From Gymnogyps californianus (taxonomy: Eukaryota; Chordata; Aves; Accipitriformes; Cathartidae): a stretch of DNA of 64,000 nucleotides. The notes below the pieces were generated by a model that had not been told where the DNA came from, did not search any database, and saw only the letters and a program-made list of their open reading frames with translations. The translations under genes and the position numbers were made by a program. Positions 27,101 to 39,901 of this stretch are shown here, in pieces; within the stretch, counting starts at the first letter, position 1; each line of letters begins with the position of its first letter. Location of the stretch: positions 58,245,580 to 58,309,579 of the forward strand of contig NC_059500.1 of assembly GCF_018139145.2 (NCBI RefSeq), given 5' to 3'.

Positions 27101-29889
27101 TCCGTAAAGGTAAAATCTGATTTCACTCTAAAATCACTGCAAAAAAGGCAGAAAAATACTTACAGAGGCAACAAAAGCTTAAATTAAAAAATGTTACACA
27201 TGATATCAGTCACTGACATTCTCCTTTTCATAGCTCAGGATCTTTGGTCAAATATCTGAAAAGCAAATAACAGAAATTCATATAGTTCTGATTATGAAAG
27301 AATTTCTTTTCAGAGAGATATATGCCTCTTAGAAGGTACAATATAAATGTTATTAAACTCTTAGGGATAACGAATGTAGAAAGCTCACCAGAATCAGAGA
27401 GTTTGAATGCAACCTGTGCAACATTCTGTGGCTGAGAAAGGGTTTAAACAGTGTTATGTGGCTCTCTGAAGTAAAGAGAAGACCCACTGATCAAAGGTGG
27501 AATATTGTTCAGCATGGCAGGGAGGAGATGAGAAGGAAGCTCTGTGAATGTAACACCAGCTCTTTCAAGGCTTTGTTATAGGGGTACTTGGAAAACGGGG
27601 TAAGGGCAATAAAACATTACTCATTCTTTTAGAAGGCAACAGAGCAGTAAATTTCTAAGTGGAGTTGTGCGCTATCGCTCTGTTTTCCACAGCAGAAATG
27701 ATGACTATTTTTAGTGGCACATAGACAAAGTACTTAATTGCTTTGTGGGCTTTCTATCTGTCAGAACTTTTACTCACCCATTTTAACTCACTTTGGTGAT
27801 TTTATTCCAGTTTATTTCCAAATTTTGATAACATATTTTAACTGTGATGTGTGTTGGTTGAGTAATAGTTCTGCAGTCACTTGTGTCTACTTCTTCTCTT
27901 CCAATATCTATCATCTAATGTCTTTGTTTTTGCGCACTAGAGGTGTTTGCTGAAACCAGTTCCATTCAGACTACTTCTGTGCATCTAATATAGCAGACTT
28001 GAAAGTGAGCTAACTGATCAGCCACAAAAAACAGGCTTCCCATAGCAAGATCGTGGGAAATGATGCACAACCTCATAAGTGAACCTCATGCTGCAGAGTG
28101 AGACCCGATGAGGTCTGCTGGAGCTGAGGGAGTCCCTTCCTGCAAACACAGGGGCTGAAAGGCTGCACGAGTGTTATGCTTGGGAGGTGCAGAAGCAAGG
28201 ATAAAAGCGGCAAGGAGAAGAGAAAGAGAGGGATCAGAACAACACTCCATGGCAAGCGCTAGCAAAGGCTGGAGAATGGATTTTGCCGTTGTTTGAGCTG
28301 TGTCCAGGGTCACAGCAGTGCAAGTGTATTCTCTGTCACTGTCCTGGGCTCACATCTAGGCTCTCAGCGTCTGACATGCCAGGTGACATAGGACTGTGGT
28401 ATGAGACAGGGGAGTGTGTGACCGCGGTGTGAACCAGGGGACCAGCATGAAGCCCATGGGACCATCACATTGTTTGACATGAAGGAACCCAAGCACTGGC
28501 CAGCGGCTTAGACCACGTACCTGCCAGAGCTGGTGGAGCGAGCAGTTCCTGCTACTGCACTGCAAAGGTGAGGGGTGGAGGCATCACAGCAGGGTGCTGT
28601 GTCTTGCTCATACACTTTAGTGTTATCTGCACAGCGCAGTGTATTTTCCATTTCTCCTCCAAATGGAGAGAAAACATGCAGCCCCAAATTCTAAGTAAAC
28701 TCTAAGGTGTGAAGAGGAAAATATGCCTGTTGGCTTTCTCTGTTCCTCCCACCTTCTCAGCTGTTCTTGATTTGCACATGTGTGCAACATGTCTCTGGGC
28801 CATTTATGGTGTTCATTAAACTTGGAACAACCACCTAATTTCCTTGTCTTTTAAAGCCAATTAAACCAATTGCACATTAACAACGTCTGCCTCTGGCTCT
28901 TAATTTACATCAGCTTTTAGCACTCAGGCTGGCTCCTGCTGAGACATGCATTGCTGCTGTAGTATTGGTCCAGCTCCATTCCTAGTACCATCAAAAATTC
29001 ACTTTTCTAGAGCAGATTCCTCAGAGCAACTGCAGCTGTAATAGTCATGAGAACAGCCAGGGAGGATTGCAAGCACTTTCTGCTTTCAGAGTTTTGCTTT
29101 CCTATAACCTTGTCCTGGAAATTAATGTTTTGTCTACCTTGGACTTTTCAATGAATTTTCTCCCTATTCCAATAGTACTGGGACAACCATTTAAACCACA
29201 CAGTCCTCTAGGAAAGCAGAGACTGTTTGTCAGAACTAGTGCTGTTCCCACAGTATTGTTGGGAAATTTTTTTTTCAGATAACATAAGAATATAACTGGC
29301 TTTTCATGCGAGGCAAAAGCGAGTTCTCGCCTAGTAACCTGCTAGGAACAGTGGATGATGCAGGTATGTAGGAAAGAGGACTAGAGTGGGGCAAGGCTGG
29401 TACTTCCCCAGAATACTAACCCAATCTCTCGTGATTTGTGTTTTGGTGATGTCTTGATGACACAAGCTTTTGTATTAGTAGCTCTCAATAAGTATTTCTC
29501 AGGAATTTGTCACAGCAAGTAGTTTAGCAGCTTAAAAACAGTCTTCTGATTGTTTTGAACTATGGGGTTTTTTTTTCCCTACTTATTTTTGTATTGGTAA
29601 AGACCATAGATAATTACTTCTTACTCACTTTCTCCATGCCACTTTCAAATGTATGGACTTCTTTCATATCCCCAGTTATGTCCTTCTGCAAACTGAGATG
29701 CCCTGTGTATTTAGTTGTTTCTAACACAGAAGCTGCTTCTTTGCTGCTCTTCTCCTTATCTCTTCTAATCCTGCCATACTGTTTGTAAGATGAAGGCAGG
29801 AGGACCAGCATGATATGGAAGAAGTGAGCTTTCCTTCGACTTATTTAGTGGCATAAAAACACTTCTGTTTTTCTGTTTTCTATTTCTTT
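21171..29889. other. Intergenic, no gene recognised
   Basis: Unique-looking sequence of mixed composition. Open frames are short and match no family known to me. A weak tRNA-like arrangement near 26.29-26.39 kb may be an old SINE. Confidence 0.5.
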
Positions 29890-31085
29890 CCTAATCCTGT
29901 TTGTTTTCAGATTCTTACTGGACCAACATTTTCACTTGCAGTAACCCGAAGATCTCATTCATGAATCCTAATAGTCAACTCAAAGCTCATAGCTGTGTAC
30001 AAAAAGTTGATTTTCCCCACGTCACTTTGTGTTCATCTATGCTGAATTTATCTGACACTGTCACTCAGTTCCATGAGGTCCTTCTGCATTCTTCACAGCT
30101 GGACTTTAACTTCCTCTCTCTGTACAGCTTTATATCAACAAAAAAACCTTTATCCCTTCATTATTCATTCCCATTCCCAGATCACCAATGAGTATGTTGA
30201 ATAGCACTGGCCCCAGGACAGATTACTGTGGGACCCCATTGATGATGTCAGTTCACTTGTAAACCCCAATAATTTATTCTTTATTTCCTATCTTTCAGTT
30301 AGCCATTTATGGTGTGAGTCTTTTGCTTGTATCCCATGGCAGCCTAGTTTCTTTAAGAGTGAGGAATGCTTTCTGGAAAGAAAGTGGACACTAATCAGGG
30401 AGGTCACCCGTCATGGACTCCTTCATGGAATGCCAGTAGATTTGCGTTATGACTCCTCTTTACTTTTCCCCAGTGTACTGTGTTTAGTCATGTTCCCACC
30501 CTTCTGGTTTTCAGGCTAGTCTCTACCTCTTTACCCAATATGGACAGCAGACTTAATGTTCAGGAGCTTTCTGGATACTGCCTGGCACCTCTCCACTTGA
30601 CATTGTACCTGCCAGGCTTCTGTACTGTGGTCCTGAGGCAGATTTCAGCCAGTGCCTCGCATCATTCGTCCACCTCAAGTTCTTATAGAGCTCCGGAGTG
30701 AATACCATCCAGTCCTGGCTTGTTATGGCTTGTTTTGAGGATCTGCCCTACAACATCTTCTACCTATACTTCAGTTTGAGACAGATCCTTCAGCATGTCC
30801 CTTTCTCTGTCCTGTGGGAACCTCCCCAAGCTCCACCATAGTGAAAACATATGCAAAATATTTATTTAGGTTTTCTGCTACAGCCTTATCTTCTTTAAGC
30901 ACTCCTCCTATACCCTGACCATCTACTGGCCCTCAATGCCCTCTTCAGGCTTCTTGATCCCATTGCATCTGAACAAGAATTCATGGCTACTTGCAGATTG
31001 CTCCTGTAACAGCTCTGGAGGAGAATACATTACTCTAGTCTTTTCTTCCATTTACCCTCCAGACAGTGGCATTGGCCTTAAGTGC
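29890..31085 (-). mobile_element. Second old CR1/L3-like LINE fragment
   Basis: It belongs to the same kind of element as the 19.3-21.2 kb fragment. Shared complement-strand landmarks include AATAGCACTGGCCCCAGGAC, CCCATGGCAGCCTAG, GGAGTGAATACCATCCAG and a later block around CCTTATCTTCTTTAAGCACT. It is heavily decayed, with no usable open frame; ends are approximate. Confidence 0.75.
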
Positions 31086-33272
31086 TTCTGAACGTTTTTT
31101 CCCACAGCAGGGGGTAAGTTTGGGATACATTATTAAGGGCCATTTGTGGAATATAGAGCCTGAATTCAGCAAAGCGTGTGCCTAAATCCCATTATTTTAA
31201 CACTGACCTGTGTTCAGCACTTAAATACTCTGCAGAGTTTATAGCTCTAACTAGCAAGCTGTGGGCAACACGTATTTCTTTTCTCTGTAATTTTTAATGA
31301 TATTACTTCTCGTTTGGCTTGTTGTTGATAATGCAGACCCTTATGCAGAGCTTGCTGTAGTAGTGCAGTGGGGAAACATCTATGTGTGTCCTGCAGCAGT
31401 GAGGTGGGAGTCTGTCTCCCTTGGGCCCTGCAGCTTTACCAAAGCTAGCATGTTACCATAGCTAGTCATTGCTAGCATGAGATCTGGAAGCAGCAGTTCT
31501 TCAGCAGGACACTAAGGGGCAGCCCCAGACCAAAAGAAGTTTTCTGCATTTTTTTATATACATACAAACTAAGAGAAAACTTTATTTACCTCATTTTTCT
31601 ATATTGATTTAACATCAGCAGTGCCAAGGAATATTGAATCAAGTTGGTCTGGCGTGGGTTTTTTCCGTTGCATCTTTTGGTAGGTATTTATTTTGGCACT
31701 GGTGATAAGGAAGGTGAGTTTATTTGCCAGTTATCTCAAGAAGGGCCCACTTGAGCACACGGCTCACAGACAGAGCAGAGACGATGGAAAAGATGCAGTG
31801 AGCTCTGCATCTGGAGCCTTGGTGGTCACCTGTGTATCATGGCATGGTCAAGTGCATGTACAAGCATGTAGTTGTACGGGCCAGGGGCCTTTGCTGCTCA
31901 GAGGCACTCATTGCCACCAGAGAGCTAGTCACACCAGCCCTAGGAAACCCATTCCTAAAGTAATAGCTGCTGTGTGGATAGTTGGAGACCAGGAAGGAGG
32001 AACTGAGGCAGGAGTCACTCAACATCCCACTCAGGACCAAGGAAAACCTGTGGAAGATTTTCCTACCACTACAACCTGGTAGGTGACTTGGTCACCGTCC
32101 TGTGACGCAGGATCACCCCCTGCAAGGAGGGGTCCCAGTAGTTATGAAGCATAACCTGAACCTAGCTGCAAAAACCTTGTGGAAGGAACTGGATGTTGAA
32201 GTGAATTAGGACAGAGGCTGCTGCACATTCATACGAGTTCCAATTAGGAAGAAACATGAGTCGGTCAGAACCAGCGTGTCTCAAAAGGCTGGATTTGCCT
32301 TATCGATCAGTGGATTTAACACAAAGGGAATTACCGTCTTGGCTTTGTTCAGAAGATGATATATTGCCAAATACTAGCTGTAACGTGAGCTACCAAAGCC
32401 AGCTGGCACTGGGTGCGTGTTCTCTGGTTACAGGGGGGAGAGCTGCTCTGTAACGGAACCCCCTGCCGCTACCTGAGGCAGAGCTGGCTCTGACTCTGTG
32501 TCTACATCGGGGTGCTTTACACTATTTTGGTATCCTTCCTTGGTGTAGATAGACTGCATTAAAGTAATAAATGGCTTGGCTGATACACGGCTGGATAGGT
32601 ACGTCTCCTTCAGAGGCTTACAAGGAAGAAAGGATTGTATAGCCAGAATATCACTTCAAAACTCCAGCTTAGGGTTAATAAAGGCTTTCTAGGCTATTTT
32701 CCAGGTAACAGTACATTCCTATACAACTTGATGTTGCCTTCACAGCCTAGTAACGGGTAGTTGCTCACAGAGGGAGGAAATGGTGGCTGGGAGGAGGGGA
32801 AGGGAGCAGTAGGTGGTAACACAAGTCAGTACCTCAAGTGCAGACAATGGTCCAATTTCTGTCCTAAGCAAGTATCACAAGGGAAATGACCACTATGGGA
32901 ACAAGCAGAGTTCAATGATCTGGACATTTCAATAAAAAAGTCATTTACATATTTGTAAAAGAAGTGTATAATCTTGTCCAAAACAGGACTCAGCAGAGAA
33001 TGAGATCAGGATACACTTCAGCTGGGCAGCCCTTGAAGTGTAACCCATTAAAAAAGATACCTACAGAGTAAACCACCAAATTTAGGTGGTAAAAGCTATT
33101 AGCAAGAGCTTTAATTGCTCTTTGCTATTCTGCTGCCTGTGCGGTCACAGCAGTTAAAACAGGGTTGAAGATGTGAACCGGAACCTGTGGGGAAGGGAGA
33201 CATGCCTGATGTAAAGGGATAAATCAATCAACCACCCAGATATTGAAACAAAACACAAATGAACATGCTAAC

Positions 33273-33331
33273 AATCCTAAAAATGTAAAAAATGCTCTTG
33301 TAAAAATGCAATCCTAAAAATGTAAAAAATG
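33273..33331. repeat. Imperfect tandem repeat, 37-bp period, AT-rich
   Basis: The 22-base block that starts AATCCTAAAAATGTAAAAAA occurs at 33273-33294 and again at 33310-33331. A further set of partly repeated CTCTTTAGTCTA-like words follows to about 33450. Confidence 0.75.
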
Positions 33332-34493
33332 TATAACTTAACAAGAAATACGGGTTCAAATGTAAGTCTCTTATAAGCTCTTTAGTCTATATTCATAAGC
33401 TCTTTACTCTAATCTAGGCTCTAATCTAATGTAAGCTTTTTAGTGTATAGTATATCTGTCCTTCTGAGCCTTGCAGTGTTCCCTGTTGCTTCCCGTCACA
33501 CCTTTTGCCACTTTGGGGGTACAACATTGATTCAAAACACGTGCATCCCAAGAACAGTGCAAGTTTGGGAAAAATAAATAATGACAGGATGTGGGTGGGA
33601 GGCTGACTTGCCTTTCCCAGCGCAATAATTATTTGTGAGAAAATATTCCCCACATGCATTCTGGCAAATGTTGAAAACCAGATGCCCTAAGTATGAGATC
33701 CTCCCACTTAAGCTGAGCAATATTTTACTGTGGCTTAGACTGTCACTTTATAGGCTGCTCTGGCTTAAAGGCAGCCTGTGTTATGTTGTCTCAAGAAGAG
33801 ACCAAGGAAAAATCCTGGTGAAGAAGCCAAAGCTTCTCCTTCCCAGCTGTGGAGGAAGAAGGCTGCTGACTTAATTCAAGGGCTGAGTGCTTTCACACAG
33901 GGCAGAACTCTGCTCAGTTTTTTGAGGAGCAGAGACCAGCCATAAGATTTTCTGCCTGTGGTCTGACTGCCCCATCTCCATGTAGGAGGGGAGGAGCAGT
34001 CCCGTAGAGCCTCCCAGCTGGGTGTACCTCTACATTACCCCAACTAAAATTAAAGGACGCCGTCATAGCTAGTTGGGTCCTTTCTCAGGTCTACAGGTCA
34101 AGTAACAACCTCTGCCTCTCTCAGCAGCCTCCAGTGAAATCAGATGGCGGACTCATTCTGTAAGCCTAGCATCTATTACTGCTTGAGCAAAGATGGCAGA
34201 ATTCGGCCCTATAGAGTATTCGTGCCATGCCAGGTGAAAAATCTGCCCTTCTGCTTCTGACAGGCATTGATTTTGCAGTGCACATTTTAATATTGAAATA
34301 CTCATTAGGAGAAGGGCACAGCTGGAACATTCTGCAAGGGGCAAGCACATACGTGAAGGGGACACTAAAACATGGAACTAGAGGGGGCGAGTCAAGGGAC
34401 AGGCTGCTTTTAAGTTTATTTTTGAGTTTGAGTGAGGAACCAACACTATTTGAAGGGAATTTATGAAGTCAACAAAGTCAAACTCTTTGTGGT

Positions 34494-34760
34494 AGTGGTA
34501 GGTGGTGCAAAAAGGGCCAATGGCCACGATTGCAGCTTGGGATGCTCAGACTGGATATTAGCGTAAACATCTTCCCCAGGGAGGTAGTGCAGCACTAGAG
34601 CAGATTATCCAAGAACCTGTGAAATCTCCATCCTTGGAGTTTTTCAAGATTTAACTAGACAAAGCCATAGCTGACCTGGTCTGGCATTGGTGATCATCCT
34701 GCTTTGAGCAGGAGGTGGGATTAGGCACCTCCAGAGGTGCCTTCCCACCAACACTGATGT
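34494..34760 (+). mobile_element. CR1 LINE 3' region fragment
   Basis: Sense-strand CR1 3' motifs are recognisable: CCCAGGGAGGTAGTGCAG, CCATCCTTGGAGTTTTTCAAG, GGTCTGGCATTGG and CACCTCCAGAGGTGCCTTCC. It is more diverged than the 5.7 kb copy and lacks the terminal ATTCTATGATTCTAT. Confidence 0.7.
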
Positions 34761-37700
34761 GATTTGGCAGGTTGTGACAGACAAAGTTTGGTCATGAATG
34801 AGGAAGGCGCCAATCTTCACCATGTCTACAGTCATGCTGCAGTCCTACTCCCTCTGTCAACCACACGTCTGGTGCTGCTCTTGTGTTTACCCTGGTGGAA
34901 ACCAGAGTGCAGGGGAGGATTGATGGGGGAATGGTGGTTGCTGACACAGAATCAGGTCTTGCCCTGATACAGAAGTGCTCGCAGGCTGTGTTGACTTTAG
35001 TTATCTTCAGTGCTTATTAGATATCATACAAAACCAGATTGTGCTGGAGTTTTGAATGAAGGATTAAAAACAGTTGATGGATAATCATGAATTTTGAGTA
35101 GCCTCTGGGACCTGCCCTCACAGGAATTAAGAGATCTCTGCTGTCACTGGATCCACTGGCAGGATTTCACTAACCAGGGATGAAAGGGATGGACACAGCA
35201 AATTGGATGGACCTCTTAACAAACAAGCTCAGTGCAGCTGTTCCCTATGTACATGTAATCCACTAGCATGGAATAGAGAGTTTCTTACACAATTAGGTGA
35301 AGTGAAAGTAGCTATTGAAAGAGACTGCACAGATTATGTCACTGTATAAATTATTGAGCTGATGTCCTGGAGATGATAGAGGAAACCCTTCTTTCTTCTC
35401 TGTCCTGAGGATGGCAACTCCGAAAGTTTATACCTGCTTCCTGGAAGTTGTACTTCCTGTAGACTCTGCTTAGATAATTAATTTGCAATATTTATCAGCC
35501 AGAGGATCAATGTAATATATAGACAAACAGAAGGATTTTATACTTATGTATTGACTCAGCCGTGGTTTTTTTTCTGGTTGTGGGTGAAACTGTTGTTGAA
35601 TAAGTGGCAAAAAAACCCCAACATTTTGATGTTTATCTGGTTAATATTTCTGAGCAATAGTTATAAGCATTAATGAATCACAGGCAAGGCTTAGCCCTGC
35701 ATGGCTGTAGCTACATAAGAGACTCCATGCTTTTTCTTAGCATATGCAAAGACACAGAGAATGCCCAGGATCTGAGTGGAAGAGCTGTGCTGCACCTGGT
35801 ATCACCCATGTTCTTTTCCCACACACTGCATATGGTCTAGCTAGACTCCTGTGCTTGCTGGAGCAGAGGGACTCCCTCTGTACAAAACTGGGCACCCATT
35901 AGCTATCCCCAAATACAGAAGAGGTATGGAGAGCAACTCTCCTCCCCAACTCTCCTGTGACTCCAGAAGGGATTAGGTTCCTGTTGTTGCATATCAACAT
36001 TTCCAGGCTGGTTTCCACCTGGACCTTTTCTAAAATTTACCTGAGCTTTGGCTCCCCCCATCCCTGGCGAGCACTCACAACCGCAGTGATGGGAGGTGAA
36101 GGTGTACTCCCTGCACGCAGTATTGTGCATGTCTGCAGAGACCTCTAACCAGGAGAGCCTGCCTACTGTTTCGGAAACAATGCTTTACACAGGGTCACCT
36201 CCCATACTGCTGGGATCCAGCATTTTCATGTGGCTTCCCCTTCCCTCCCCCTTCTCCCAGAGGCACAGCCAAGACCCCTCAGGTTTTGGAGACTTGTCAC
36301 AACGGCGCAGACAGAAGAAACATCATGTCTGGAAGCAAAGGAGATGGGCAGAGGTGTGGGCTGAGATCTGCTGTGCCACTCAAAATCAGGAGTGCCTGGA
36401 GGCTTTCAGAGCTGAAAACAATGCCCATCTCATTCTCTTTCCCCCTGGCTGGAATAAAAGAGAGAAAGAGTTGCAGCTGTGTGCCCTCTTGCTGTTTATC
36501 TGCACAGTTGTGCTCGCTGGATGTGCGTGTGCAGCAGGTGGAAGGCATTATTGAGGGAAAGCAAACACAAAGCAAGCAGTTTTCCATTTCATGTGGCTGT
36601 CGTGAAAACTGTGGTTATTTGGTATTTGGCGTGGTAAGTGGGTCCTACCATGGTCAAGATTCTGTTTCTTGCATCCCCCGCCATTGCCCCCAGGGTAAGT
36701 GAGTCCCGGGGCTCAGGGCAGGGGAACGCCTCCTGGGGGAAGATCACTTATTAAAAAAGAGATGCTGAACTGCAGTTGTTGTGCAGGACTAACAAAAATG
36801 AAGCCAAGCCTGTTGATCAGTGCACACTGTAACTTCAGGCACACTTTCCTCTGAAACTGGTTTCCTCATTTCCTCCTGAGGACACATGTACTACAGCAAG
36901 AATTTCATTCAGCAAGGGCCAACATTTTAGGCTTACGGAGACATCTGACAATAAAGGTAGATGTCTCAAGGGATTTGCGGCAAACACACCTACAAGCCTA
37001 CCCCTAGATACCCAAGAATCTTTGAACACTGGCTGCCAACACCGAGGCATTTAGACTCTCAGCTGTAGAAGTGCAGAGAGACAGATTAGAAAGAGTTCTT
37101 TTGAAAATGGGGGCAAGTTGTTTTATATTGACTTAGTGATTGTTAGTGTTTTCTAATTTTGACCTTCAGGCCCCTGGATGGGCATATTTGTAAAAGATCA
37201 AATGATAAAAAATATCTCCTATGTTCCACACACAGCCCTCTGCTCTGCCTAGTGAATATTTTAGTGACCCATTTACAGCAAGTGGCTTTTATTGAACAGA
37301 GTAGGCAGATGCAGAGGGAAACAGAAGCCCCGTCATCCTTGTGACAATTATACGTCTGTCTCTATTTGTGTAATCCACCCTCTCAGCCTGATAAACAAGA
37401 GCCTGTGCATGGGTTTTGAAAGGAAGGTGACCATCACATTCTGTGATCTGAGTATTTTCTTGCATACACATCAGCTAGCCTGTACAGCAGGTAAGTGTTA
37501 GCCTTTGCATGGTGATATTGTTCAGGACTCCAGTCTTACCTTGAATTTCATTCTGTTTTTTTAATTTCTCTCCCGGGGCTTAATCAACATAATGTTTCCC
37601 TTTCACCTGATTTCTATTTTTAGTTATTTTTTGAGTCAGCTACTCAGCAACTAATTGCATTTCCATCTTTTTTCTTGGTGGTTCTTCCCTATGTACCTTC

Positions 37701-38322
37701 TTACTGCATGCTTGATGAAGCAAACCCTAGGGAGTGTCTAGCTCACATTTGTTTATTCCAGGTAATTTACAGGAAAAAATGTCAGCCCAAGCAAACACGA
37801 CCGAATAAATTGAAAGCTCATGTTTCTATCCTTGTTGTTGGTGACTTTCCTCTAACCACCTAAGAAACTGGTGTGGAGCCTTCTGTATAAATGCGCATCC
37901 ACTTTGGCCGCTGTTATTTGTTGATCTCATTTTCTTGAGAAAACCTTTGCATGAACAGGTAGGAGGGTGTGCCTTCATTTTCCCTGTGTTTTCAGCTATG
38001 GGTATGGGACATTTCCTTTTGCAGTAGCTTTGCAAAATGGATGCACAGTAGATCACTTTCTTAAAGAAAGAACTTCCTTTCCATTTACCTTTTCAAAGTT
38101 ATTGCTAGTGAGTTCAGGACAATGTTTTATTTTATAACAGTCTAGCCTTGCTCACACACAGCTAACAGGATGGATCAACTGAAAACCCATTTCTTCAGTA
38201 CTGGTAACAATTTCTTTCTTCAGCTAGCTCTCCATCCCTTCCCTGAGACCAGCCTTTTGTCTGGCTCCTGTGCGATGTCACTGACTCTGGACCTTTGCTC
38301 CACAGCTCTCCCGCTCACTGCT

Positions 38323-39814
38323 ATGTCCACACCGCTGGAGGACGCGATGGACACCTTGATCAGGATTTTCCATCACTACTCTGGCAAAGAAGGAGACAGA
38401 TACAAGCTCAGTAAAGGAGAACTCAAGGAGCTCCTCACCAGTGAGCTCACTGACTTCCTTTCAGTAAGACACAGCTCCTGAACCTCTTGAGTTACTGTTT
38501 CTTGGGCGGGATAAGCATCTATCCAAGTGTTCATTCTGCAAGGCACATCCTGCCACAGCCTCTCGGATGACAGTTATCTTTGTGGAGTCGGACAGAAGGA
38601 GATGAGATTAGATGTCCCATTTGAGAAGAGTGTATTCAGAGGGTGGTCCAGCCCCACTGCCCTGCCATGTGTCATCAGCAGCAGAGACCAGTACCTGTGC
38701 TTACTCCTCTGCGCTTTTGAGCAGGAGGACAAGGGCAGCCTAGAAGCAGTAGCAAAATCAATGCTAAATCAGGCTTTAATCAATTTTTTGTTTGTTTGTT
38801 CATTTTTAATAATAGGGCATAGATAAGTCCTTCGAAGAATTAAATCCAGCAACCAGTTCTCATGAGACAAGAAAGTAGCTTGTGCACAACGGCCACAGAC
38901 ACAGTACAGCTGCTTGTGTGCCCTGCAGAGAGATGCTAAGAAAATCCTTTCAGCGATAAGCTGCTGATCTGAATATCTCTTTGCATGTTTGTTATGTTCT
39001 GCGTTACACAGCATGGATGCTTTTTATGAAATGATAACCAGATACATAGTTGTTTTTCTGTATCCTCTTAATTGTAAAAACTGTGTGGACCCTATCACCA
39101 CCAGCAGGATTTTTTTTACATTGTATCCATTTCCTTGAATTGGATTTTCTTTTAATCTTGGCTATTGATTTATTACTACGAGATTCACTGTTCTTACTCC
39201 TACTGAATAGAATGTATTGTTTGCTAAGTAGAGGTCTTCTGAATGTGATGAATGGATGTATAATACGACCACTTATGAATAGCCTGTTGAAAATCTAAGT
39301 ACTGTTTGTTAAGGGATGATGCAGAGAAATGCACATTATAAATCCATCTTGTCAAAAGAAATCAGTGTGCAGCAGCTCCTAAAATCTGTTTGATTCATTT
39401 CAGTGCCTATTTAGTACCTGTATTCTTTCTAAGAGCTGCACTGTGTTCGGTTTCTGTTGCTGTGCACTTTTGGGACTCCAGACCTATGTTTTTAATGCTG
39501 TGGCTAGTCGTGTATTACTATTCAAGTGCATATTTCATGCAGCCCTTTATTTAATAGCACTGAGGCTTGTGACATAGCAGTGGGTTGCACCACCGGGTGT
39601 GTCAGAATTATGCATTCAAAATCTGCACAGCTAAGTCACTTTTCTTTCTCTTTAGGGCCAAAAGGACCCCCTTCTGGTGGATAAGATTATGAAAGATCTG
39701 GACTCCAATAAAGACAATGAAGTGGATTTTAATGAATTTGTCATTCTGGTTGCTGTTTTGACTGTGGCATGTAATGATTTCTTTGAAGAACAGCTAAAGA
39801 AAGAGGGTTTTTAA
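38323..39814 (+). CDS. S100Z: S100 calcium-binding protein Z, two coding exons
   Basis: Coding exons are 38323-38463 and 39656-39814, joined in phase 0 with GTAAG donor and TTTAG acceptor, giving 99 aa, the same length as human S100Z. Exon 1 (residues 1-47) carries the N-terminal S100-type pseudo-EF-hand, about residues 20-33, around [20 protein letters not shown]. Exon 2 carries the canonical EF-hand with ligands D63, N65, D67, E69, D71 and E74, then helix IV ([20 protein letters not shown]). Family knowledge: S100 proteins form homodimers and expose a target-binding face on binding calcium. The split between the two EF-hands is the usual S100 gene structure. A CACAG acceptor at 38301-38305, 18 bases before the ATG, suggests that this exon starts in the 5' UTR and that a noncoding first exon lies upstream; I could not identify it. 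S100Z rather than another S100 is supported by the neighbours and by near-identity in both EF-hands. Confidence 0.95.
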
Positions 39815-39895
39815 AAATGCTCAATACAATCAATTTCCTGGCCACAGATGCGAGCAAAGCACACCTAGTTAGGTAGCCCTCATCAGTGTTTAGTG

Positions 39896-39901
39896 AATAA
39901 A
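39896..39901 (+). terminator. S100Z: S100Z polyadenylation signal (AATAAA)
   Basis: A canonical AATAAA lies 82 bases after the S100Z stop codon. It is the first such hexamer downstream, so the 3' UTR is probably short. Distal alternatives are possible, for example the AATAAA-containing stretch near 40976. Confidence 0.5.

Larger units (their letters stand above)
31086..38300. other. Intergenic upstream of S100Z, no gene recognised
   Basis: Apart from the CR1 fragment and the AT-rich tandem repeat, no coding exon is recognised. Noncoding first exon(s) of S100Z probably lie somewhere here but cannot be located by eye. Confidence 0.5.

Noticed and set aside
31140..31260. Sequence resembling an old amniote repeat (CTGAATTCAGCAAAGC)
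   Set aside because: The match is short and from memory only, so it is not reported as a feature.
36096..36702. Two overlapping plus-strand open frames of 152 and 138 aa
   Set aside because: Different frames of the same DNA, no known motif, and not in a position expected for an S100Z coding exon. A noncoding exon cannot be excluded.
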